A stretch of DNA of 64,000 bases from Gemmatimonadota bacterium (GTDB taxonomy: Bacteria > Gemmatimonadota > Gemmatimonadetes > Gemmatimonadales > GWC2-71-9): contig QHVB01000025.1 in assembly GCA_003222195.1 (NCBI GenBank), positions 248,001-312,000 of the forward strand, read 5' to 3'. A program made the position numbers and the translations under genes. The notes under the pieces were generated by a model that made no database searches, was not told the origin of the DNA, and saw nothing but the letters and a program-made list of their open reading frames with translations. Shown piece by piece: positions 34,651-42,999 of this stretch; position 1 is the stretch's first letter, and every line of letters starts with the position of its first letter.

Positions 34651-35957
34651 ACAGTCGGCGTCCAGCCTGGCGCGTACTCCCGCTGCCAATAGGCCATCGC
34701 CGCATCGTCGCCCTGGATATGGCCGGTCGCGGGATCGACGCGGAGCGCGCGACCCGTCCACTGCGCGATGTTGCCGAGATGGCACAGCAGCACGCTCCTC
34801 GCCCCTTCCTCGATCGGCTGGCGGAGCGCTGCGCCGGTGCGAATCGCGGCCACGAAGTTCTCGATGTGCAGGCGGGTCATGTCGTCGTCGGAGCTGATGT
34901 TGAGACCGTCACCCGCCTGCGTCGCGAGATTCTGCTTGACGACCGTGTTCTTGAGGTCGTAGACGACGTACCCGTCGCGGTCCATCACCACGCTCCCGGT
35001 CGTGCCGAGGATTGCGGTACCGCGCGAGCGGCCGTAGGTGGCCAGGCCGTTGCAGCTCTGTCCCTCCCAGATGATGGTCTTCCCGCCGGGGAACTCGAAC
35101 GCGGCTTCCTGGGTGTCGGGGAACTCCCAGTCATCGTCGAAGTGATAGCGACCGCCGGTCGACGTCACGCGAGTGCAGCGGTCTACGCCCAACGCCCAGC
35201 GGCACACGTCGATCTCGTGCGTACCGTTGTTGGCGATCTCGCCCGTGCCCCAGCGCCGGAACCAATGCCAGTTGTAGTGGATCACGTTGTCGTGGTAGGG
35301 CGTGTGAGGCGCCGGGCCCTGCCACAACTCGTAGTCGAGGTTTCCGGGCACCGGCGCGGGCTTACCCCGCCCGATGGTGCCCCTCGTGTTGGCATACCAG
35401 GCGCGGGCCTGGTACGGCTTCCCGATGAGTCCCTCGCGAACCGCCTGGACGACCTCCATGGAGCGCGGGGCCGAACGCTGCTGCGTGCCCATCTGCACGA
35501 CTCGGCCGTGTTTGCGCTGCGCTTCCACGAGCAGCTCGCCTTCGCGCGCGTTGTGCCCGCACGGCTTCTCCAGGTAGACGTGCTTGCCGGCCGACATTGC
35601 GAGGATGGCGGCGGGCGCGTGCCAGTGATCGGGCGGCGCGATCACGAGCGCGTCGATAGACTTGTCGTCGAGCGCGCGCCGGAAGTCGGCGAGGCTTTTC
35701 ACCGATTTGCCCTGCGCCTGGCTCACGGTCGCTGCAGCCTTCGCGAGCACCGTGCTGTCCACGTCGCACACCGCGGCGACCTCGGCGTTGGGCGTCTTGG
35801 CGAACGTTTTCGCCAGCACGGTCCCGCGGCCGTTCAGGCCCATCACGCAGACGACGACCTTTTCACTCGGGGAGCCGGAACCGAACAGCGGCACACGGGC
35901 CGCCATCAGGCCGAGCCCCGCGCTGGAAATGGTTTTCACGAAGCGACGGCGTTTCAT
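34647..35957 (-). CDS. Gfo/Idh/MocA family oxidoreductase, Tat-exported
   Basis: A 436-residue NAD(P)-dependent sugar oxidoreductase. The twin-arginine signal MKRRRFVKTISSAGLGLMAA marks export in folded form. The Rossmann domain begins VVVCVMGLNGRGTVLA, and HVYLEKPCGHN carries the family EKP catalytic motif with Lys. The C-terminal region includes HYNWHWFRRWGTGEIANNGTHEIDVCRW. Exported members often act on oxidised or 3-keto sugars with tightly bound cofactor. It overlaps the upstream DUF1080 gene by 4 bases. Confidence 0.93.
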   Translation of the reverse strand: MKRRRFVKTISSAGLGLMAARVPLFGSGSPSEKVVVCVMGLNGRGTVLAKTFAKTPNAEVAAVCDVDSTVLAKAAATVSQAQGKSVKSLADFRRALDDKSIDALVIAPPDHWHAPAAILAMSAGKHVYLEKPCGHNAREGELLVEAQRKHGRVVQMGTQQRSAPRSMEVVQAVREGLIGKPYQARAWYANTRGTIGRGKPAPVPGNLDYELWQGPAPHTPYHDNVIHYNWHWFRRWGTGEIANNGTHEIDVCRWALGVDRCTRVTSTGGRYHFDDDWEFPDTQEAAFEFPGGKTIIWEGQSCNGLATYGRSRGTAILGTTGSVVMDRDGYVVYDLKNTVVKQNLATQAGDGLNISSDDDMTRLHIENFVAAIRTGAALRQPIEEGARSVLLCHLGNIAQWTGRALRVDPATGHIQGDDAAMAYWQREYAPGWTPTV

Positions 35958-36700
35958 AGTGGCCTCACTTTGATGCTGCGGAAATAGACTTCGTCACCGT
36001 GGTCCTGCAAGACGATGTGGCCGCGTCGCTTTTGTCCGAACCCAGGGATCGTCTTGTACTTGCTCGCCGCGAGTAGGGAATCCATGCGCGCGGTGCCGAG
36101 CTCGAACTCGACGACTTTCTGCCCGTTGAGCCAGTGCTCGCCGTGGTTGCCGCGGAACACGATGCGCGAGCGGTTCCACTGACCCACGCGTTGCAGGTGC
36201 TTCCGGTCGTTGGGCGCGATCAGGTCGTACAGCGCGGCGGCGCGGTGGCTCGGAAGCTTGCCGTCCTCGTGCCGGTCGTCATCGAGCATCTGATACTCGA
36301 AGCCGAGAGCGGAGTGGGTGGGGCCGCCCTGGGTGCCCGCGCCGCCTTGGGCCAGCGACATCGCTTCGGACACGTTGTATTTGACGCCGCTGTTCGCGCC
36401 CGGCGTGACTTTCCACTCGAAGCTCAGCTCGAAATCCGCGAACGAGTCCACGGTCATGAGGTCGCCGCCGACGAGCGGCCGCCCGTCGGCCACGCGTGGC
36501 ACGTTCCCGCTCGCGATCTTCTTGATCGCGCCGTCCACGACGACCCAGTGGCCGGTGGGGACGGTGTCGTAGCCCAGGCCGCGCCATCCGGCGAGCGTGT
36601 GGCCGTCGAAGAGCAGGCGCCAGCCGGCAGTGCGTTCGGCGGGGGTGAGCGTGTTGGGACTGGATTGGAGTAGAGAGAGGAACAGAACGGCAGCTATCAT
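35954..36700 (-). CDS. DUF1080 (3-keto-disaccharide hydrolase) domain protein
   Basis: A 248-residue exported protein with a short signal (MIAAVLFLSLLQSSP) and the concanavalin-like DUF1080 domain: GWRLLFDGHTLAGWRG, GGDLMTVDSFADFELSFEWKVTPGANSGVKYNV, ALGFEYQMLDDDRH, WNRSRIVFRGNHGEHWLNGQKVVEF and YFRSIKVRPL. The family is named for hydrolysis of 3-keto-glycosides. It is coupled to a Tat-exported oxidoreductase that could make or use such keto sugars. Confidence 0.9.
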   Translation of the reverse strand: MIAAVLFLSLLQSSPNTLTPAERTAGWRLLFDGHTLAGWRGLGYDTVPTGHWVVVDGAIKKIASGNVPRVADGRPLVGGDLMTVDSFADFELSFEWKVTPGANSGVKYNVSEAMSLAQGGAGTQGGPTHSALGFEYQMLDDDRHEDGKLPSHRAAALYDLIAPNDRKHLQRVGQWNRSRIVFRGNHGEHWLNGQKVVEFELGTARMDSLLAASKYKTIPGFGQKRRGHIVLQDHGDEVYFRSIKVRPL

Positions 36701-36732
36701 AGAGTAGACCTCTAGACCCTTTCTTTTCTCTC

Positions 36733-36945
36733 CAAAAGGAAGCGAGAGAGCATGTCATCCTGAGCGCCGAAGGCGCGAAGGACCTGCTTTTCGGTGGCCG
36801 ATCCTTCGCCATGCGTGCGTACTCACCAAAAGCATGTCCATCAAAAGCAGGTCCACCAAAAGCAGGTCCTTCGCTTCGCTCAGGATGACAAGCCGCTGCT
36901 TGCTTTTTAAAAAAGAAAAACGAAGCAAGAGAGGCTGTCATCTGA
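36733..36945. repeat. MITE-like inverted repeat with flanking direct repeats
   Basis: TGTCATCCTGAGCG and GCGAAGGACCTGC (36753-36789) are mirrored at 36859-36890, giving about 30-base inverted arms around a core of AAAAGCAGGTCCACC-type tandem units. A degenerate direct repeat (AAAAxGAAGCxAGAGAG followed by TGTCATC) lies on either side at about 36735 and 36915; the right copy runs into the exuT stop. The GTCATCCTGAGCG family is widespread in environmental bacterial genomes. No transposase is encoded. Confidence 0.8.
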
Positions 36946-38176
36946 CTTCGACCGGTTCCAGCCGCGGCGCCAGCAAATGAATGATCGTCCACGCCGTGAC
37001 GTAGGCAAATCCGCAGACAGCGAAGATCGAGGCGTAGTTGCCCCCCGTCGCGTCGAGAATCAGGCCGGTGAGCAATTGGAACAGCACGCCGCCCATCGCG
37101 CCGGCGAAGCCCCCGATGCCGGAGACGGACGCCACGGCGCTCGGCGGGAACATGTCGCTCGCGAGCGTATAGACGTTGGCCGACCAGCCTTGGTGCGCGG
37201 CGGCCGCCAGGCTGATGATGAGGACCGCGCCCCACAGGCTTCCGACGCGCGGCGCCAGGGCGGTGGGCACGATCGCGAGCGCCATCAGCAGCATCGCCGT
37301 TTTGCGCGCGCGGTTCACAGTCCAGCCGCGTTTGATCAGACTACTCGACAGCCAGCCGCCGCCGATAGATCCCACGTCCGCGATGACATACACCGTAATA
37401 AGAGGAAGGGCGACCTGCGCGAGCTTGACGCCGTAGGTCCGGTCCAGGAATTTCGGCAGCCAATACAGATAGAACCACCAGACCGGATCGGCGAGGAACT
37501 TGCCGGCGACGATGGCCCATGTCTGGCGTACGGTGAGGAGGCGGAGCCACGGAACGCGGGGCTCGGGGCTAGGGGTTGGGGCCTCGTGGCTCGGGCTTCG
37601 GTATAGTGCCAACCACAGAAACAGCCACAAGAATCCCAGCGACCCCGTCACGACAAACGCCCAGCGCCAGCCCCAGTTCAGCGCGATCAACGGAACGATG
37701 AGCGGCGTAAGGATCGCGCCGGTGTTCGTGCCGGCGTTGAAGATGCCCGTGGCGAGGGCCCGCTCCTCTTTGGGGAACCATTGGCCCACGCTCTTGATGG
37801 CGCCGGGAAAGTTGGCGGACTCGCCGAGGCCGAGCAGCGCGCGCGCGGCGGCAAAGGCCGCGGTGGTGCGGGCGAACGCATGGCCGATCGCCGCGAGGCT
37901 CCACACGACGACCGCGGTGGCAAAGCCGCGCCGCACACCCACGCGGTCGAGCCACCATCCAGCGATTAGGAAGCCGAATGCGTAAACAAACGTGAACGAG
38001 TAGACCACGGCCGCGTACTGCGACTCGGACCAGTGGAGCTCGAGCTGCAACGTCGGCGCGAGGATGCTCAGCACCTGCCGATCCATGTAGTTGATCGTGG
38101 TGACAGCAAACAGCAGGGCGCAAATCGTCCAGCGGTAGCCGAGGCGGGGCGTTGGGGGGGCGGCCGTGGACGTCAC
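36938..38176 (-). CDS. exuT: MFS hexuronate transporter (ExuT-like, ACS family)
   Basis: A 412-residue inner-membrane symporter with 12 predicted helices. The N-terminal TTINYMDRQVLSILAPTLQLELHW and LGLGESANFPGAIKSVGQWFPKEERALATGIFNAG match the anion:cation symporter family that imports glucuronate and galacturonate. It starts at GTG 38176, overlapping the uxaA stop. The central loop between helices 6 and 7 (HEAPTPSPEPR) is encoded by a dispersed repeat shared with the other MFS gene at 50360. The context in the uronate cluster supports uronate import. Confidence 0.9.
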   Translation of the reverse strand: MTSTAAPPTPRLGYRWTICALLFAVTTINYMDRQVLSILAPTLQLELHWSESQYAAVVYSFTFVYAFGFLIAGWWLDRVGVRRGFATAVVVWSLAAIGHAFARTTAAFAAARALLGLGESANFPGAIKSVGQWFPKEERALATGIFNAGTNTGAILTPLIVPLIALNWGWRWAFVVTGSLGFLWLFLWLALYRSPSHEAPTPSPEPRVPWLRLLTVRQTWAIVAGKFLADPVWWFYLYWLPKFLDRTYGVKLAQVALPLITVYVIADVGSIGGGWLSSSLIKRGWTVNRARKTAMLLMALAIVPTALAPRVGSLWGAVLIISLAAAAHQGWSANVYTLASDMFPPSAVASVSGIGGFAGAMGGVLFQLLTGLILDATGGNYASIFAVCGFAYVTAWTIIHLLAPRLEPVEVR

Positions 38177-39687
38177 AGTGTGACGCCTTCTTTCCAGATC
38201 GCGATCTCGCGGTAGCCGTGCTTCTCGTTGTTGGCGAGCTTCCGCCCTGACGCCACGTCGAGGATCAGTGCGAACAGCTCGTCCGCGAGCTGGTCCATCG
38301 TCGCGGTACCGTCGAGGAACGCTCCCGCGTTGAGATCGATCCAATGCGGCTTCTTCTCGGCAATCGCGGTGTTGGACGAGATCTTGAGCGTGGGCACGGG
38401 GAAACCGAGCGGGGTGCCGCGGCCCGTCGTGAAGAGCAGCACGGTGGCGCCGCTCGCGACCAGGGCCGTGGACGACACGCCGTCGTTCCCTGGCGATTCG
38501 AGCAGCGCCAGACCTCCCGCTCCCGTCGCCGCGGGCGCGCCGTACCGCAGCACCTGCGTCACGGCGGCTTGGCCGCCTTTCTGGATCGCGCCCAGCGATT
38601 TCTCTTCGAGCGTGGTCAGGCCCCCCGCGACGTTGCCCGGCGACGGGTTCTCGTAGATCGGCTGCCCGTGGCGGATGAAGTAAGCCTTGAAATCGTTGAT
38701 CAGGGTGACGATCTGCCGAAACACGGTCTCGTCGACCGCCCGGTTCATCAGCAGCCGCTCGGCCCCGAACATCTCCGGCACTTCGGTGAGGATCACGCCG
38801 CCGCCCAGCGCGGTCACCCGGTCGGCGATGCGCCCGACGAGCGGGTTCGCCGTGATGCCGCTCAACCCGTCCGAGCCGCCGCATTTGTGGCCGAGGATGA
38901 GATCGGACGCGGGGCACTCCTCGCGACGATCGCCCCTCATTGCGGCGACGAGCTGCCCCAGGGCCTCTAGCCCCGCGTCCACCTCGTCGGTGACGTCCTG
39001 CGAATTAAAAAACCGGAGGCGGTCGCGGTCGACGGTGCCCGCGAGCTCGAGGAGCGCGTCCATCTGGTTGTTCTCGCAGCCGAGGCCGAGGACCAGGACG
39101 CCGCCCGCGTTGGGATGGCGCAGCAGGCCGGCGAGGGTCCGCTGCGTGTTGCGGAGGTCGTCGCCCAGCTGGCCGCATCCGTAGGGGTGCGAGAAGCTGT
39201 AGACGCCGTCAAGGCGCCCCTGGAACCGCGCCGCGCCTTCGCGCGCAATGCGCTCTGCCGCATGGTTCACGCAGCCGACCGTGTTGAGGATCCACACCTC
39301 GTTGCGCGTACCGACGCGGCCGTTGGGTCGGCGGTAGCCCATGAACGTGGGGGCGGGTAGGGACGCAGCATGCTGCGCCCCTACCGCCCGGGCCGGCTCG
39401 TATGAATACTCGAGCACGCCCTCCAGGCACGTCTTGAGATTGTGCGAGTGGACCCACGCGCCACAGGCGATCGGCGCAGTCGCGGCGCCGATGGGGAAGC
39501 CGTATTTGACGACCGTTTGTCCGCGCGCGAGCGGACGTAACGCGACCTTGTGACCGGCGGGGACGTCCTCGGCGAGCACGACGCGCTCGCCTTCGACCAC
39601 CAGGTCCTCCCCCGCGGCGAGCGCTTGAACCGCCACCGCGACGTCATCCGCCGGGTGGATTCTGACGGCCCGGGCGGCCAGGGTCAC
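38173..39687 (-). CDS. uxaA: Altronate dehydratase
   Basis: Dehydrates D-altronate to 2-keto-3-deoxygluconate. The 504-residue protein has an N-terminal SAF domain (to about 100), then the dehydratase domain beginning YRRPNGRVGTRNEVWILNTVGCVNH and including SFSHPYGCGQLGDD, GCENNQ, GHKCGGSDGLSGITANP and SPGNDGVSSTALVASGATVLLFTTGRGTP. The interdomain linker contains VGAQHAAS, encoded by a palindromic repeat (39356-39385). It is coupled to exuT at one end and to the DUF6807 gene at the other. Confidence 0.95.
   Translation of the reverse strand: MTLAARAVRIHPADDVAVAVQALAAGEDLVVEGERVVLAEDVPAGHKVALRPLARGQTVVKYGFPIGAATAPIACGAWVHSHNLKTCLEGVLEYSYEPARAVGAQHAASLPAPTFMGYRRPNGRVGTRNEVWILNTVGCVNHAAERIAREGAARFQGRLDGVYSFSHPYGCGQLGDDLRNTQRTLAGLLRHPNAGGVLVLGLGCENNQMDALLELAGTVDRDRLRFFNSQDVTDEVDAGLEALGQLVAAMRGDRREECPASDLILGHKCGGSDGLSGITANPLVGRIADRVTALGGGVILTEVPEMFGAERLLMNRAVDETVFRQIVTLINDFKAYFIRHGQPIYENPSPGNVAGGLTTLEEKSLGAIQKGGQAAVTQVLRYGAPAATGAGGLALLESPGNDGVSSTALVASGATVLLFTTGRGTPLGFPVPTLKISSNTAIAEKKPHWIDLNAGAFLDGTATMDQLADELFALILDVASGRKLANNEKHGYREIAIWKEGVTL
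39356..39385. repeat. In-frame palindromic repeat, copy 1 (inside uxaA)
   Basis: A 30-base palindrome with one mismatch pair, centred at 39370/39371, of the form GGTAGGGaCGCAGCA followed by its reverse complement. Read on the minus strand it encodes VGAQHAASL in the linker between the SAF and dehydratase domains. The same element, in the same frame, occurs at 40667-40694. Confidence 0.9.
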
Positions 39688-40742
39688 CGGGTGAAATCCC
39701 GGTAATACGTCTCGATCTGGTCGGGTGTGGCGGTCCCGGAGAGGATCACGATCCGGTGACGAAACGTCGTCGATTGTCCCGGCGCCAGCCGGAAGTTGCG
39801 CTCGCTCTTTCCGTTCGTGAACACCTTCTCGCCGAGCGGATTGGCGGCAAAGAGGCCGTAGCCGCGGGCGTGCCAGTAGGTCGGGAACCCCACGTTCCCA
39901 GGATGGTCGAGAATCGCGAGCGTCACGGGCTCCCCCTGTACGACGCCCGTCAGCATCGTCCAGCGCCCGCGCGTACCCCAGACCGAGTCGCCCTCGATGC
40001 CCTCGGAGCTGTGATAGTGACCGGTGACGCCCTCGTTGTTGAGCATGGGGACCGTCGTGGCGTGTCCGGCTGCATCGGTGAACACCTCTGGCGTGTTAGC
40101 GGGCTGTTCCAGCGGCCGCGCCACGCGCAGACCGATCAGCCCTTCCTTATTATCGGTGAAGGTGACGGGTGCGGCGAGCGCCGTCAGGGTCGTGATCCGA
40201 TCAATGGTGCGCAGTCCGTCCGCGGCCCGGAAGGCGAAGCGGGTGTCCTCGCGCAGCAGCGGCTTGCCTTGGGAGTTCACCCAGTCGGCCGTTACCTCGA
40301 GCGCCCCTTCTCCAGACCCGCTCTGGGCGCGGCGCACGGCGCGATGGAGAATGGTGCCCATCTTGTCGGCCCGCGCCGTCGGGATCGCGTCCGAGTTGTT
40401 CCAGAAGTCCAGCCCGTTCACGTCCCCGTGATCGAACCAGAGCCCGACCTGGTGCGGGTGATCGACGCGCTCTCCCGGCCGGGGGTCGAGAGGCCAGCCG
40501 CGTGTGACGACGACGCCCGACGCCGCGCGGAGCGGGTAGAGCGCCGGCTTCTTGAGCGTCGTCGGCCAGATGTAGGAAGTGAAGGGTTTGCCGTCGACCA
40601 GTACGTCGACCCGCCGCAGATCTTCGTGCGGCACGACTTCGATGCGGGGCGCTACACCCTGCGCGTGTAGGGGCGCAGCATGCTGCGCCCCTACCCACGT
40701 CACAGCCAGACCCAGCCACCACGACAGCCAAGGCTTGCGCAT
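39684..40742 (-). CDS. DUF6807/PmoA-like secreted protein
   Basis: A 352-residue exported protein. ATG 40742 is preceded by GAGGAGG and is preferred to TTG 40760. The signal peptide region (MRKPWLSWWLGLAVTW) runs into VGAQHAAPLHAQG, which is encoded by the palindromic repeat. The mature part carries the family pattern PFTSYIWP, KPALYPLRAASG, RVDHPHQVGLWFDHGDVNGLDFWNN and a closing FRHRIVILSG. The family is found in sugar-use loci and is often labelled methane oxygenase PmoA, though no methane chemistry is implied. A role in glycoside breakdown is inferred from context. Confidence 0.8.
   Translation of the reverse strand: MRKPWLSWWLGLAVTWVGAQHAAPLHAQGVAPRIEVVPHEDLRRVDVLVDGKPFTSYIWPTTLKKPALYPLRAASGVVVTRGWPLDPRPGERVDHPHQVGLWFDHGDVNGLDFWNNSDAIPTARADKMGTILHRAVRRAQSGSGEGALEVTADWVNSQGKPLLREDTRFAFRAADGLRTIDRITTLTALAAPVTFTDNKEGLIGLRVARPLEQPANTPEVFTDAAGHATTVPMLNNEGVTGHYHSSEGIEGDSVWGTRGRWTMLTGVVQGEPVTLAILDHPGNVGFPTYWHARGYGLFAANPLGEKVFTNGKSERNFRLAPGQSTTFRHRIVILSGTATPDQIETYYRDFTR
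40667..40694. repeat. In-frame palindromic repeat, copy 2 (inside DUF6807 gene)
   Basis: A perfect 28-base palindrome, GTAGGGGCGCAGCA followed by its reverse complement. On the minus strand it encodes VGAQHAAPL at the end of the signal peptide. It is nearly identical to the copy in uxaA and in the same reading frame relative to its gene. Confidence 0.93.
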
Positions 40743-40756
40743 GGTGTTCCGCCTCC

Positions 40757-42106
40757 TCAACCCATCACGATGTCTTGCTTGCCATCATCGAACATCACCT
40801 TGCGGCCGGTGTGCATCGCGGCGACGGTCATGCACAGGGCCACGGCGTGGCTGTAGCCGGCGTCGATGTTCGCGTTGGTCTTGCCACGCGAGCGGACGCA
40901 CTCCATCCAGTTCCGCACGTTGGCAGTGGTGGAAGAGTCGCCGCCGGTGTTCGCCGCGGTCTCCGTCGGCGCCACCTCGGAGAGCTTCATCGTGGGCAGC
41001 TGGTTCGCCTTCATGCCCATTTCCGCCGCGGAGCGCTCGGTGAGCCCGCCGTTGGGCGAGATCTCGTTCGTATCGAGGTTCAACATCCCCGCGTTCGAGT
41101 AGTACAGTTCCTTCGTGCCCCCGGCGCCGTTCGTCATGCGCGACGCGTACACCACCTGGAAGCCCTTGGTGGGATCGTCGAGCGGCCCGTATTCGAACAC
41201 GATCGTGGCCGTATCCCAGTTCTTGCGACCGTCCTTCCACAGGTAGACGCCGCCGTTGGCCACGACACTGCGCGGGCGCGGGAAGCCGGTGAACCAGTGC
41301 ACCGTATCGATCTGGTGGACCATCCACTGGTCCGGGATCCCCGAGGAATAGGGCCAGAAGAGGCGGTACTCGAGGTACTTGCGGGGATCCCATGCCTCGA
41401 ACGGCATGTACGCCAGAAAGCGCTTCCAATCAGTGTCCGTCTCCTTGATCGTCGAGACGAGCTGGGGCCGGCGCCAACGCCCGGGCTGATTCACGTTCCA
41501 CGTCATCTCCGCCATGACGATGTCGCCGAACTTCCCCGACCGGATGAACTCGTTGGCGGCCTGATAGTTGGCGGCGCTGCGTCGCTGGGTGCCGATCTGC
41601 ACGACGCGGTCCGACTTCTTCACGGCGTCGCGGATCGCGATGGCCTGCTCCATGCTGTGAGCGAGCGGCTTCTCGATGTACGCGTCCTTCCCGGCCTGGA
41701 TCGCCTCGACGCCGTGGTAGGCGTGCAGGAAGTCGGGGGTCGAGATCATCACGGCGTCGGCGACCTTCGCCGCGTACATCTCCTCGTTGTTCCGGAACGC
41801 GCGCGGCTTCGCGCCCATCACGCGCTCGATCTCGGCCACGCCTTCGTCGCGGCGCCGGTTCCAGATGTCCGACACGGCGACAATCTCGAAGTTCAGCGCG
41901 GGGCCGGCGGCCTTGAACGCCGGGAGCAGCGCCTGGCGGAACCGGTCGGAGAACCCGACGATCCCCACGCGGACGCGGTCGTTCGCGCCCAGGATGCGCG
42001 CGTAGCTCGCTGCCGGGATCGACACCGCGGCGATGCCAGCGGCCGCCGTCTTCACAAACTCGCGACGAGGCATCCGCTGCTCCTTGTTGTTCTTATGACT
42101 GGACAT
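40757..42106 (-). CDS. Gfo/Idh/MocA family oxidoreductase, Tat-exported
   Basis: A 449-residue oxidoreductase. ATG 42106 with a GGGAGG upstream is chosen; ATG 42073 is an alternative that starts at the Tat signal PRREFVKTAAAGIAAVSIPA. The Rossmann fold begins VRVGIVGFSDRFRQALLPAF, and DAYIEKPLAHS holds the catalytic Lys. WRRPQLV and PDQWMVHQIDTVHWFTG lie in the substrate domain. The protein belongs to a different subgroup from the one at 34647. It likely acts on a sugar or keto-sugar outside the cytoplasm. Confidence 0.92.
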   Translation of the reverse strand: MSSHKNNKEQRMPRREFVKTAAAGIAAVSIPAASYARILGANDRVRVGIVGFSDRFRQALLPAFKAAGPALNFEIVAVSDIWNRRRDEGVAEIERVMGAKPRAFRNNEEMYAAKVADAVMISTPDFLHAYHGVEAIQAGKDAYIEKPLAHSMEQAIAIRDAVKKSDRVVQIGTQRRSAANYQAANEFIRSGKFGDIVMAEMTWNVNQPGRWRRPQLVSTIKETDTDWKRFLAYMPFEAWDPRKYLEYRLFWPYSSGIPDQWMVHQIDTVHWFTGFPRPRSVVANGGVYLWKDGRKNWDTATIVFEYGPLDDPTKGFQVVYASRMTNGAGGTKELYYSNAGMLNLDTNEISPNGGLTERSAAEMGMKANQLPTMKLSEVAPTETAANTGGDSSTTANVRNWMECVRSRGKTNANIDAGYSHAVALCMTVAAMHTGRKVMFDDGKQDIVMG

Positions 42107-42118
42107 CTGCACCTCCCG

Positions 42119-42997
42119 TCAGGATTGGGTGCGGCGCCGCACCGAAAGGCCCGCCAATACGCCGCGCATGTAAGCGAACGACTGTTTCATCCCGGGCAAG
42201 GGGTCGTCGGCGTCGATCTCGTACTCGAGGTTGACGTAGCCCGCGAAGCGCATCGCCGCGAGCTGCCGGAAGATGTCGACGATCGGGACCGCGCCCTCGC
42301 CCACGATGCACTGGCTGGCCTTCGCCGACAAGTCGCGCAGGTCCTTGGCGTGCATGTCGAGCAGCCGCGGCCCCGCGTCGGCGATTGCCCGCACGACGTC
42401 GGTGCCGGTCCGCACAGTATGCCCGATGTCGATGCACAGACCCATGCGGCCGTCCATCGTCCGGACCTGCTTCAGCACGTCGTAGGGGGAGGGGAAGTGC
42501 GTGTCCTCCGGCCCGTGGTTGTGGATCGCGACCTTGATGTCGTACCGCTTGGCGAAGCGCTCGATGCGCGGAAGGATCACGGGGTCGGCGGTGGCGACGA
42601 TGAGGGACATCCCCGCGCCTCTCGCGTACGCGAAGTACTTCTCGACGTCGGGGTCGGTGTCCTGCTCGAAGGTGATCGTGCCGCCGCCGACGATCTGGAG
42701 CCCGGCGGCTTCGAATTCGCGCCGCGCCGCGGCCAGCTCCTGGGGCGCCAGCTCGTATGGTAGGTGGACCGATTTGAGGTTGATGTAGGGGGTGCCCAGC
42801 GCCTTCACCATCTCGATGGCCTGGGCGCGCGGGAACTTGCGGAGCGAGTAGCTGGCGACGCCCAGCCTCACCCCCTCGCTCCCCCTTCCAGAGTCCTCAC
42901 CCCCTGTCCCCCTCTCCGTTCCGGGGAGGGGGGACGTCATGCGGGGAGCAAGGATCGCCGCCGCGCTCGTCGTCAGAAACGTCCGCCGGTCGGGCAC
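42119..42997 (-). CDS. Sugar phosphate isomerase/epimerase-type TIM barrel, exported
   Basis: A 292-residue protein from GTG 42997. The start MPDRRTFLTTSAAAILAPRM is a Tat-like signal. The TIM barrel shows LGVASYSLRKFP, VAIHNHGPED, GLCIDIGHTVRTG, LLDMHAKDLRD and YVNLEYEID, with the metal-binding Glu/Asp/His residues of the xylose isomerase-like family. Between signal and barrel lies an odd linker, SPLPGTERGTGGEDSGRGSEG, written by a GC-rich repeat. Relatives work on 3-keto or C-glycosides, which fits the locus. Confidence 0.87.
   Translation of the reverse strand: MPDRRTFLTTSAAAILAPRMTSPLPGTERGTGGEDSGRGSEGVRLGVASYSLRKFPRAQAIEMVKALGTPYINLKSVHLPYELAPQELAAARREFEAAGLQIVGGGTITFEQDTDPDVEKYFAYARGAGMSLIVATADPVILPRIERFAKRYDIKVAIHNHGPEDTHFPSPYDVLKQVRTMDGRMGLCIDIGHTVRTGTDVVRAIADAGPRLLDMHAKDLRDLSAKASQCIVGEGAVPIVDIFRQLAAMRFAGYVNLEYEIDADDPLPGMKQSFAYMRGVLAGLSVRRRTQS
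42867..42934. repeat. GC-rich repeat inside the epimerase-like gene
   Basis: Contains two CTCACCCCC units (CCTCACCCCCTCGCTCCCCC and CCTCACCCCCTGTCCCCCTC) followed by a short CTCCGTTCCGGGGAG hairpin. It is read in frame as the linker after the Tat signal. A short related stretch, CCCTCACCCCGGGAAGGAG, ends the gene at 56082. Confidence 0.65.
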
Positions 42998-42999
42998 GC

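Noticed and set aside
36279-37235. Minus-strand frame with HPERSEGPAF
   Set aside because: This peptide is the known translation artefact of the GTCATCCTGAGCG repeat. The frame overlaps exuT and DUF1080 out of register.
39340-40700. Possible CRISPR-like pair of repeats
   Set aside because: Only two copies, about 1.3 kb apart and inside genes. There are no spacers or cas genes.
40775-42763. 662-residue plus-strand open frame
   Set aside because: It is antisense to the oxidoreductase and epimerase genes and has no signal, domain or ribosome site.
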